Assembly: GCA_013407085.1 (NCBI GenBank)
Contig: JACCGJ010023559.1
Location: 186,001 to 250,000 of the forward strand
Direction of reading: 5' to 3'
From: Atriophallophorus winterbourni
Lineage: Eukaryota > Platyhelminthes > Trematoda > Plagiorchiida > Microphallidae
DNA length: 64,000 nt
In this document: positions 55,205 through 64,000 of the stretch, piece after piece
Layout of the letters: each line of letters begins with the position of its first letter
How positions within the stretch are numbered: position 1 is the first letter of the stretch
Program-made: the position numbers and the translations under genes
The notes under the pieces: model-generated
What the model was told of the DNA's origin: nothing
Seen by the model: only the letters and a program-made list of their open reading frames with translations
Databases searched by the model: none

Positions 55205-57355
55205 CATCCTAATCCTAAATGTCATATCATGCAAGGCCGCCGATTTGACACGTTGTACAAATCCATTTGCAGTTTCTCACAATCATCTGCAGAACTGATT
55301 TTCGTCGTCCCGTGGATCCACCGTATCGATCGGTTATTTTAACGTTAGCTGTGCCAATCTGATTAAAAGGAGCCTTCAAGTGTAACTTTATTTTCCTTTT
55401 TTAATATTCATACTCTTATTCGTTTATGAAATCCCAGTGACCAAACTCAATATCGTTGAACCATTCAATATTTTTCAAAGTTGATTATCAAATAAGCTCC
55501 GTCTGAATATAAATAAGCAGAGGTTGATATAACAGTAATCGGCCAAATAGCGTGGCTTATATAACCTGGAAAAATTCAGCTTCTTTATAACTTTTCTATA
55601 GCTTTATTCCATTCATGCATTACAGCTATATTTAAGGAAAATCGTAAGGTGATCATTCGTCACTAGATATGCATTTCAAAACAAGTTATCAATTACTTTT
55701 TCAAGGGTCTTTAATCTGATTTTATGTGTCGTATGCAGACTCGCATTTGATTTAGAAAGAACTGAGGTTGATCATACTGCGTTATTAACAGTTGAAATAT
55801 GTGGAAGGTAAGCGGTCCAGCTTTGTGAAATATGTAGCTGAATCCCTTCTGTATTAAATTACATTTTATTCTGCATTGTTTTCTCAAATTGTTCTATTTG
55901 TAACAAGAGTTGAATTAAATATCGTTAAATGACATTTCGGTCTGACTGTGGATTGTTAAATTACACCTATTAGTTAGATCCACTGGGAGCCAATCTATCG
56001 AGTTTAAGCTGTTCAAAGCGCTTTCGAATGCAGTAACGATAGTTTGAGAGGTGATATTAATTAATTCGTTCAGGATAATTAATTTTAGCTTCAAAGTGTA
56101 TATATCATCAATGATTTGCCAGATATATGCAATTTTCTTCAGCAATGGTATTTTCGTAGCCATTAGTCCATTTTTTTTAGATAATTTAGTGAGTAGGTTA
56201 TTTATAGATTAAGGAGATCACAGATTCCTGGGTGCCGAATATCGGTGAAGTAAGTCGGTTTTTCATTACAATGAATGTTGAATGAAGGTTCATCACAATG
56301 CTTCTGTTTTTCACATCTCTAAGTGAAGGCAATATTTCCAGGTATCTCCTCCATACATATTCCTACCAATAAATATCGAATATTGGATGCTTAAAGTCGG
56401 CGATTGTCCATTCAATTTAGTTTCGCGCCGTTTCACCCACTCTTAATCAGTAATTATAGGTACCTATTGGAGAGCATCGCGAAATAATTCATAGTGGACA
56501 TTATTTTTATTGATATTTCTAATAAAACGAACTCTCAAATTCACGGTAAATGGCAATGCGTAATATTATAAATGTCTAATATATGTCTGCATCATATCAA
56601 CATCGATCCCACGAATAAATTCTGGAAACTAATGAGATGGAACCATCAAACATAGACAAATGATAATGTCGGTGTTTTCGTGAAACTTACAGAGTTTGCA
56701 TCTGGAGCACGTTTCAGTCATCAAATAAATTTTTGCTATACGGGAAGAAGAAAATTCACGGTTCAGCAACCATGTGGAAACAGTTTCTGTATCCATGATC
56801 ACATTCTGGGCTGTCGGCTTGCTGTTGCGTTAAACATTAATCGCATTATTATCACATCTTTATCATGCTGTTGCTTTTTGCAATTCCATAAAGCGTGATA
56901 AAGTAAATAAATTAAATATAAAGGCCATTCATCGAGTGTATTTGTGGCTTGCGAATCACCTGTTAAACTGTTCATACCAACTCACTAGAGAGCATTCAAT
57001 ACGAGCAGATGGGAATTCGACTGAAAACAGATTTCAAACTAGGATACTGACGAAACTCGCTATACTTAAGAATTGAATAAGGTCAATGAGGTAATGATAA
57101 AACAGCTTAATCAAACCACACATGACACAACTAGTCAATACATATGGGTCAACATCTTACTGTTGATTATACAGGCAGATTAGCAAGCACAGCGGTCATC
57201 CAACACACACGTGTGAATTTATGGGTATGGTGAATTAAGTCAGCTGATTGAAGGTCAAATCACGTTCCGATGGCACTCGATCTAACTCTAATCAAGTGCC
57301 TCCGTAGCCTTAACGAACCGCGAGGGTGTATACACTATAAGACTTTAGTCATTTC
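55205..57355. other. No gene recognised
   Basis: AT-rich intergenic sequence. Frames at 55915-56163 and 56680-56898 lack any recognisable domain or splice support. Confidence 0.45.
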
Positions 57356-57359
57356 AAGT

Positions 57360-57680
57360 GACCTGAGCGCTTGTGTTTTAAAGGATGATGTGAGCTATGT
57401 AATATTTTGTTTGTTAGTATCACATCACTTCGAAGGTATTCTTTGAAGTGTGATGGGGATGTTCAGTTTTTGAGATCGTTCATCGTACGTTAGTTTCTGC
57501 ACGATAGTATATTTTATCAATCAATAGTATATCCTTATAACGAAGTAGTCCAAATCTGAGATGCATGCTTCGTAGTTCGAAGACGGATATGGAAATCCCT
57601 CACAGCATCCCTAGAATATTGGAAGCATGCTCATAGATGACTCCACAATGTACCCTGTTCTTTAATCTGCCGCTTGTAAT
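57360..57680 (-). mobile_element. CR1-like fragment
   Basis: It shares TTAAAGGATGATG and TAATATTTTGT-TTGTTAGTATC with the CR1-like piece at 34180-34240. Minus-strand traces include RDFHIRLRTTKHASQIWTTS. Heavily decayed. Confidence 0.55.
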
Positions 57681-57684
57681 TATA

Positions 57685-58755
57685 CACCTAGCAAATGTAT
57701 TTTGAAGTTGAGGAAATCATTGGTGACAGCCTCAACAGGAGGAACCTGGAACGAAGCTTTCTAATTTTTCTTAGCCCGAGTCGATATCTCAAAAACAACC
57801 ACTAAATAAACATTTTCGAAAATACCACATTCGCTTCAGCGTTTTAACCATTTAACCATGCACGCATCCAAACAATTCTGACCATAGCGCAACTCAGAAA
57901 CTCGATATTCCATCAACAGAAACCATGCCTAGTCGATCCAATCACCCGTATTCTCGCAAGCGATTTGGTGACAAGTGCATCGGACGACAAACTAACCATT
58001 TTATGAAGTGCTACTGTGACTTTTCTAAGTGAAAATGCGGTTGTTTTCCCAATAATTCTGTCATAAATCGTGGGCTATTCACGATAATCTAAACTTTATT
58101 TTTGACACCAAACTAAAGCCAACAATTATAACATTGTCGATCAAGAGATCGTTCATCAAACACCGGAGAAGAAGGAGGACGTACCAGGTTGATTCAAAAA
58201 ATCGTGCTACTGAAAGCAAATCGGATGAAGTAGTGCTGAAATTGTTTCCGATGTAATGCCATTACCTTTCGCCAATGCGCTTAAAGTAATTATGAAGCAG
58301 TTGCGCGAAATAAGTGGGCGCCTTTCGCTTTTTATTTTCCATTAAAATATTAATCGCATTTAGGCTTTCATGAGGCTAGCATCACATATTTCAATTAGCT
58401 CTGTGACTACCAATAAAAATTTAAGATTATAGACTAGAAATCGATCTCTAATGAATAGTCCATTAATTTAATCCTGTCGTACATTTCATCCTAACTATAA
58501 ACTTAAACCCACACTAGAGGACCAAAAAGACAATGTTCTGGCCAATCAAACAATCCCAAATGTTAGCAAATGAAATTAGCTGCCTGAGATTGTGTACCCA
58601 GGCGGTTGTTCTGCATGTCGTTTAAACAAATAAATCGATTAAAAATGCTCTTGAGTATTCATTCGCCTCACACCTGTGGTATTGTGTTACAAGTAATATT
58701 CCCTCCGGACAAGTGGAAAAATTAACAATTCCAGTCGAGGAGAATCAATTGTTTA
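57685..58755. other. Upstream region of the DEG/ENaC gene
   Basis: No coding feature recognised. It should contain the channel gene's promoter, but I cannot point to a specific element. Confidence 0.4.
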
Positions 58756-58758
58756 AAA

Positions 58759-60540
58759 ATGTCTCGTAAACGCCTGTTGGTCGAACAGACGAGAAAGGAA
58801 GTAATGCATGCATTTTGTCGTTGGACCACAGTTCGTGGGGTATCACATATCCTCAGAGTGGAACATCCTGCGTTACGGGTAATATGGGTGGTGTTCGGAT
58901 TATTTTTGTTATTTTCCAACATCGGTCTCGTAATACTTTTGCTAAGTCATTATTACCGGTTCAACACCATTGAGCATATAAAAATACAGAGAGAAATTCC
59001 AGTTCCGTTTCCACATGTCACATTATGCAACGTGGATCCAGTCAACAGTGACAGAATTTATTGTTTGAAAAACATTAATTCCCCCGGTTGTGAATTCGCA
59101 AAGAACTACGTGGACATTCTGGAAAAGTATATTGTAGCGGAGAATTATTCCACGCAACTACAACATTCACCGCTACTGGGGAAATTAGAGGACCCGCATA
59201 TGGTTGCTATTTTCTATCAGATTGTCGGAATGGAGGCGGCCAGTGTAATCGGACATCAACTTGACGATTTCATCATCGGTGATTTCTGTGAATTAACCAC
59301 CAGGGAAAAAGGAGGAATTCGCTTGCGTCGAAAGTGTAAAGCTGCAGGTGTGGTCGCATTAAATTTTGTCAATTATCGACATTTCAATTGTTACACATTG
59401 ACTATCAAAGACCAGGAGAAAAGGAATAGAGCTATACGGCTCTCAATAATTATCTATTTAGACGAAGAAGAAGATCTTAACTGTCGCCCCCATTGCACAC
59501 ATGCATTCACTGAATGGGCAGGTGCAAAGTTGGTTGTGCATCCTGTGAACACGTTCCCGGATATCGAACAAATGGGCTTGAACCTGCTTCCTGGAGCTTC
59601 CAACCAAATTCTGGTAGATGAAATTCGTCAAATGGAAAAGAAAGATTTGATGAATGCGCCCTGCGAAAAGGATGTGAATAAATCTCTCGCCGTTGTGTAT
59701 TTTGATACCACCAGGAAACGTTTTATATCCAAGGAAATGCAATACACTGACGCATTGTGTATAAGCCTACTCTCTCAAGCCGCAACAGTGGAGAAGTGTC
59801 ACTGCTTGGATTTCCTAATGCCGATTCCGGGTAAGTACATTGCTCAGGTTACTCGCTTGCCTTTTTGCGGAAATTTGTCAAGTTCACAAGTACAAGGTCG
59901 ATTAGAATGTAATCAGAAGGTACGCATGGATAATGCAGGGAAATTTCGAAGACAATGCCTCATTCCCTGTGTCCAAATGCAGTACAATTATGAGCTCACA
60001 CAACTTAGGTGGCCACAGAAGCCACGTATCTTGCACTACTACAAACAACTGAAAGATCGTATTTATTACAATCGAAAGTTCAAAATTTATGAAAACATTG
60101 AAGCTACCGCTCTCTCAAATGCAACCAAAGCATTGGAAGAATTGCGACAGACGGATGTGTTTGAGAAGAACTTTTTACAAATTGACATAAATCGACCGAA
60201 TTATGACACTCTTGTTAAGTACACCGAAAATGAGGAATACACCTTACCCACTTTGATGAGCCAACTTGGTGGGATAAACAGCATCTTTCTCGGATTCACC
60301 TGCGTTACGGTTTTGGAATTGATTGAGTTACTATTCAGGCTAATCTGCGTAACTTTGACCACCTTCGGATCTACTGTGGATCGGGCACCAAAGTTACCGA
60401 CAGGGCTAGACGATGCGAAAATTTCAACTGATAACAAGAACGACGAGAATTCAAACTTAATGACCGATCGACCTAATAATCCGGAGGTTGAACAAATCGC
60501 ACAGACCATACTTCCAGTAAGTGAGGACATAAAATGCTGA
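58759..60540 (+). CDS. DEG/ENaC-family amiloride-sensitive sodium channel subunit, 593 aa
   Basis: Single uninterrupted exon. The family forms trimeric plasma-membrane Na+ channels gated by peptides, protons or force. Visible layout: cytosolic N-terminus with TTVRGVSHI (23-31), where the family's HG gating motif reads RG; TM1 about 41-66 (VIWVVFGLFLLFSNIGLVIL); post-TM1 motif FPHVTLCN (84-91); Cys-rich extracellular domain with possible N-glycosylation sites (NYST 129, NLSS 372); CLIPCVQMQYNYELTQLRWP (400-419), the family's C-x-P-C..Y motif; pre-TM2 LGGINSIF; TM2 about 504-530 with LGFTCVTVLELIELL, in which the G-x-S selectivity filter reads GFT; polar C-tail ending DIKC. Length is typical. 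The start at 58759 lies 22 residues before the RG motif, as expected. An alternative is a silent or accessory subunit. Confidence 0.9.
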   Translation: MSRKRLLVEQTRKEVMHAFCRWTTVRGVSHILRVEHPALRVIWVVFGLFLLFSNIGLVILLLSHYYRFNTIEHIKIQREIPVPFPHVTLCNVDPVNSDRIYCLKNINSPGCEFAKNYVDILEKYIVAENYSTQLQHSPLLGKLEDPHMVAIFYQIVGMEAASVIGHQLDDFIIGDFCELTTREKGGIRLRRKCKAAGVVALNFVNYRHFNCYTLTIKDQEKRNRAIRLSIIIYLDEEEDLNCRPHCTHAFTEWAGAKLVVHPVNTFPDIEQMGLNLLPGASNQILVDEIRQMEKKDLMNAPCEKDVNKSLAVVYFDTTRKRFISKEMQYTDALCISLLSQAATVEKCHCLDFLMPIPGKYIAQVTRLPFCGNLSSSQVQGRLECNQKVRMDNAGKFRRQCLIPCVQMQYNYELTQLRWPQKPRILHYYKQLKDRIYYNRKFKIYENIEATALSNATKALEELRQTDVFEKNFLQIDINRPNYDTLVKYTENEEYTLPTLMSQLGGINSIFLGFTCVTVLELIELLFRLICVTLTTFGSTVDRAPKLPTGLDDAKISTDNKNDENSNLMTDRPNNPEVEQIAQTILPVSEDIKC

Positions 60541-60813
60541 CTTTATTTTGAGACCACGATCATGAAAGATTGCTGTAAAAATCCCGATTTTCCTTTCAAA
60601 GTATTTGATATTTTTATGATTGATTGTACAGAGCTTCATATAATTAAATTTGTTAATGTATTCCACATTTACAATTGCAAATTTTTATTGACTGGGAAAA
60701 GTTTCATTGTAGCGTTTGAAAACTAATGAAAGAAGTGGCGAAGGGAACTTGAAACCACAGAAATGTAGCTAGTAACATAGTTTTGACAATCTGCCGGTTA
60801 GATCGTATAGAAT

Positions 60814-60819
60814 AATAAA
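60814..60819 (+). terminator. Putative poly(A) signal of the channel gene
   Basis: AATAAA, 274 bp after the stop codon, in an AT-rich stretch; the first canonical hexamer I noticed downstream. Confidence 0.4.
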
Positions 60820-61875
60820 ATTGTTGTTAAATGTTATACAATTAGGAGGGAAATTGGAAAATTTCAAAGAACTTCAATGCTTTATGTTAACTGCTATGGT
60901 TGAATTAACTCCGATGCCTCGCGTGTTTCGAAAGACTCACTCCACTCGTTTATAAACGATATCGTACAGTGGCTTGTTAACAAAATACAAGTCAATCTGC
61001 ACAACACACCAATCTGTATATACTTAACCATGATACAGTAGAAGTAGAAGTTATTTTTAGTCGTTTTTAGGAAGCTCGCGGCTACTGAACGCGCACTTAA
61101 TCACTAGTCTAAGCCAGTGAGAAAAGTTCGAAATAAACCATCGTTTTCCGCAATCATAGGATATATTTTCATTCACGATAGACTATATTTAATTCACTGA
61201 ACAGTAGTGAATGCAAATAGCATGTGATCAAATGAACATTTGAAAATTTAAATTTTCCATTTTCATGATAATGATAGTTTCGTGGAATAATTTTAGTGTT
61301 TTGCTATCCATTAAGTGCAAAGCAATAAACTGCATTGGTCATCATCTGAGCTAAAAGCGATTTTGTCGAAACAAATGGATTGTTTATAAATTTCTCGTGG
61401 CTCCGATGATATTGAGAATTTCGTGAACGCTAGTATTATCAACATTTTTATTTAATGCCGTTTTAAAAAACATGATGAAAGATCATTGATTCCCGAATTC
61501 TCTTTGAATTTGAACATACGAAACTGTAATGTGCATTTACGTCAAGATCATCTGAAGCGTAAAAATACCAATTCAATATTCTCTTTCGTCTCTTCATTCT
61601 GAGAATTGTATGCATATGTAAAAACTAAAATCTGAATTTAAGACTTTGGGCGTATATTGATTTTGCCCAGACAAAACATTTATACCGGAACATATATGCA
61701 GTCACAAACAGAAAACTTACTAACCCGTTGCCCATTATGGTAAGACAGGTACAAAAATTACAACTTTGTTGATCGCCTAAAATTTTGTGTTGATTAAATG
61801 TCACTTCGCTCATTATCTGTTGTAAAATGATTTTGGTAAATGAAACCTGTCTATAGTGGATTGGTACAAACGAAC
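60820..61875. other. No gene recognised
   Basis: AT-rich intergenic sequence with no supported feature. Confidence 0.45.
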
Positions 61876-61879
61876 AAAC

Positions 61880-62692
61880 CATTCTAGGATGGTTTAGTTT
61901 GATGAGGTTCGAGGATTGGACTAAGATACTAGACGAAGGTGAGGATGCACATGCTTGCAACGTCGATATTTCCACAGCTATCGATGCAGTCAACCATGAC
62001 ATTCTAATAAAAATGATCGAAAGCTAATGGAATAACGGTAATGTTGCTGAATTGGATAAAGGACTATCTTACTGATAGACACGTCCAAGTTCGCGTTGGC
62101 AACACCATCTCTAGAAGAATAGACTTCACAAGTGGAGTTTCGCAAGGCTCGGTGCTTGGGCCTCTTTAATTCTTGGTGTATATGAACGATATAGTAGAGG
62201 ATATTGGATGTAACTTGATACTGTTGGCCAATGATATTAAAATATGTAAACGTGTCGGGTCTGTTAATGACTGGATTGTATTACAACGTGATCTGTGCAC
62301 GTTGTTTCGTTGGTCCCTGACAAATGGGTTACCAATTAGCCATGCAAAATTTAACATGCTGCGGCTTCGAAAATGTCTGCGACACACGTATCAGCCTGGC
62401 ACCCAAGATCTCGTCTGGACCACCGCATAAAAAAATCTCGGTGTCTGGGTTTCGTTTAACCTTAAGCCTGGACATCATTGCCGGACAGTGTACAATAAAG
62501 CCTGCCGTATCTTAAGTCTTCTAAAAAGGACATTCAGGATTTTCACGCCCGAAACCGTAATCCATGCGCTGTGTGACTGATCCTATTGATTTCTGATAGT
62601 TTTTATATTTTTATACCCTATACATCATCATCCTATGGTTATTATTAAGCTTACTGCTTTTTTACCAGAAAACATTCTGAGTTCTGAGTAAA
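61880..62692 (+). mobile_element. CR1-like LINE fragment with own 3' tail (decayed)
   Basis: Plus strand: RFEDWTKILDEGEDAHACNV and DISTAIDAVNHDILI (61905-62010), GVSQGSVLG (62138-62165), VYMNDIVEDIGCNLILLAND (62175-62230; the FADD box reads LAND), then CR1 thumb traces. The 3' UTR with CCTATGGTTATTATTAAGC ends in TTCTGAGTTCTGAG near 62675-62690, the same heptamer as 45027. Confidence 0.75.
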
Positions 62693-62694
62693 GA

Positions 62695-63170
62695 TTTTTA
62701 ACGATCAAATTTTTGTTATTTATCCCACTATACACAGGTGTATGCAAATACCTATTATACATATTCACACATTTTTTCTATTCTAAATTCGAGTAATTAT
62801 TCATGCTAAATCGATACACACCTGAAAATATATGCGAACTCCAAAACCTAGCAGGGAATTACTTTTTCGGTCAATGGTAACTTATTTAACCTGTTTTGTG
62901 TCGATGCACTGTTCACTTTCAGTTTCAAATCGTTTACAAAATCTGCACGTTTATTCCCGGTGATTTAAAGACTAAAGATTAAAGTTGAAAATCCGCGAAT
63001 TACGTTAAAATGTGTATAAAAATGTTCGACGCCAAAGTAAATAGTGGGAATTTAAAAATGTACCAAGTATTTGGCGCCATTTTAACTTGCAGAGCACTAT
63101 TACATTGAATTTGTGAATGCATTTAACGCATAATTTGGGTGGTGCACCGTCTCACCATCCTTTAAAATCT
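62695..63170. other. Upstream of the right-edge gene; nothing recognised
   Basis: AT-rich, no open frame of note. Confidence 0.4.
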
Positions 63171-63171
63171 T

Positions 63172-63499
63172 ATGCACAATTTAACACAGGAACAAATGAC
63201 TGGAATTTTAGAATATGTTGTCCATTATTGCTTCGTACTACAAGTGCTGGATGAACGCAATGTCATGAGAAGCCTTAGCAGTCTCCAAGTTCTAAATCAA
63301 GGTAGATCGATGTCTAGCATTATCCAAAACACAAACAGTTATTCAGAAAATATATTGTCAGATGCCCTACACTGTCATTCACGACTTCGTTATTTCCCTA
63401 ATAATAGACTAGCCCCTAAAAAACATACGACCGATGCTTACCACCTCAACATGACTGAAATGGGCGTAGATCAGAAACTAATTTGTCTAATCGAGAAAA
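63172..63499 (+). CDS. Unrecognised gene, exon 1 candidate
   Basis: Open frame beginning at ATG 63172 (an in-frame stop lies just upstream), or after an acceptor-like TTAACACAG ending at 63189. Donor GTGAGT at 63500. It encodes about 109 residues (EYVVHYCFVLQVLDERNVMR, SLSSLQVLNQGRSMSSIIQN) with no domain I recognise; Ser/Asn/Gln-rich, no membrane segment. The clean donor and phase match to the next exon are the main support. Confidence 0.45.
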
Positions 63500-63793
63500 G
63501 TGAGTGACAGAGACTCCGTTCAACCATAATTAACACGTTTAGTAAGTGTCAGGTATTAATGTGTGAGAAAATTCTCTCCACGTTTCTTAAAAAGTCACGT
63601 TTGTCGTAATTCGAACCGAGACGCTAAAAACAGGTGATTACTACCACATAAACTGCAATTTAATTCTCCGGAATTTCGCGATAGATTCGTTTTAGGACGC
63701 GGTGACAATTTAGTAAATCTGTTTGTTCGCAAAAGTTGAAAATTATTTTGCTTCTATTTGTGATTGCGTCTGATGAATTATCCAAACCATTAG

Positions 63794-63913
63794 TCCCAGA
63801 TAAACGTTCGCTTTATCGTTCGAGATCGTTTTTTGGACAACTGCTATCGATCATTTCTCGATGCAGGGTCAATCACGTGCGCAACTTGTTTAAGCGAATC
63901 GAAACTGGTGGAT
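63794..63913 (+). CDS. Unrecognised gene, exon 2 candidate
   Basis: Acceptor ACCATTAG ends at 63793; donor GTAAGT at 63914. A split ATC codon (A+TC) joins it in frame to the previous exon. It encodes a basic segment (RSLYRSRSFFGQLLSIISRC, RVNHVRNLFKRIETGG). The gene continues beyond the window. Confidence 0.42.
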
Positions 63914-64000
63914 GTAAGTAAAGCGCAAAACGACTTATTTGTGTTCCGCTCTGGAGGATCTCAAACGTCCGACGCTCTAAAAATTTAGTTTCCTACCGCA

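Noticed and set aside
1..64000. CRISPR arrays, bacterial operons, rRNA or tRNA genes
   Set aside because: No regularly spaced short repeats, no Shine-Dalgarno-type gene clusters, and no cloverleaf or rRNA signature noticed; the window is eukaryotic.

Overview
The window reads as a flatworm nuclear genome, most likely a digenean fluke (inference). It is AT-rich, has long introns with standard GT..AG borders, and is packed with decayed non-LTR retrotransposons and Penelope-like elements (PLEs). It also holds short dispersed sequences with hammerhead-ribozyme cores, a feature known from schistosome SM-alpha-type repeats and from PLEs. There are no operons, CRISPR arrays, rRNA genes or recognisable tRNAs.

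Host genes. (1) 7929-36694 (+) holds the C-terminal part of a homologue of SPAG17/PF6, a ciliary central-pair protein. I assembled 20 exons. Every junction keeps the reading phase, giving 4173 nt or 1390 codons plus TAA. The 5' exons lie upstream of 7929, probably outside the window. (2) 58759-60540 (+) is a single-exon DEG/ENaC-type sodium channel of 593 aa. (3) At the right edge, 63172-63499 and 63794-63913 (+) form two phase-compatible exons of a gene I do not recognise.

Mobile DNA, left to right. 1-7900 is mainly PLE debris. It includes a decayed + copy (2990-5064) and a better preserved - copy (5142-6885) whose RT/GIY-YIG reading frame lies between 283-bp inverted repeats, each carrying a near-canonical hammerhead. 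Introns of the SPAG17 gene hold PLE pieces (13975-16020, 21895-22240), LINE fragments (14482-15449, 16030-16675, 20405-20492, 25415-26450) and CR1-like pieces (23693-23920, 30500-32510, 33826-34345). 37380-62700 is largely a graveyard of CR1-like elements, plus a nearly full-length 3.6-kb LINE (47185-50768) nested in a CR1 copy. Many insertions keep target-site duplications, so their order can be read.

Most interesting signal. Two separate hammerhead families occur. Family A sits at PLE termini (core CUGACGA, 7-bp stem II, GAAA, then GUU/ACC). Family B sits in stand-alone inserts of about 75-135 bp, several flanked by 7-13-bp direct repeats. In both families the bases after GAAA are self-complementary (ACGU in A, ACCGGU in B), so stem III could form only between two copies. 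Family B looks like a very small ribozyme-bearing mobile unit; one copy sits inside a PLE.
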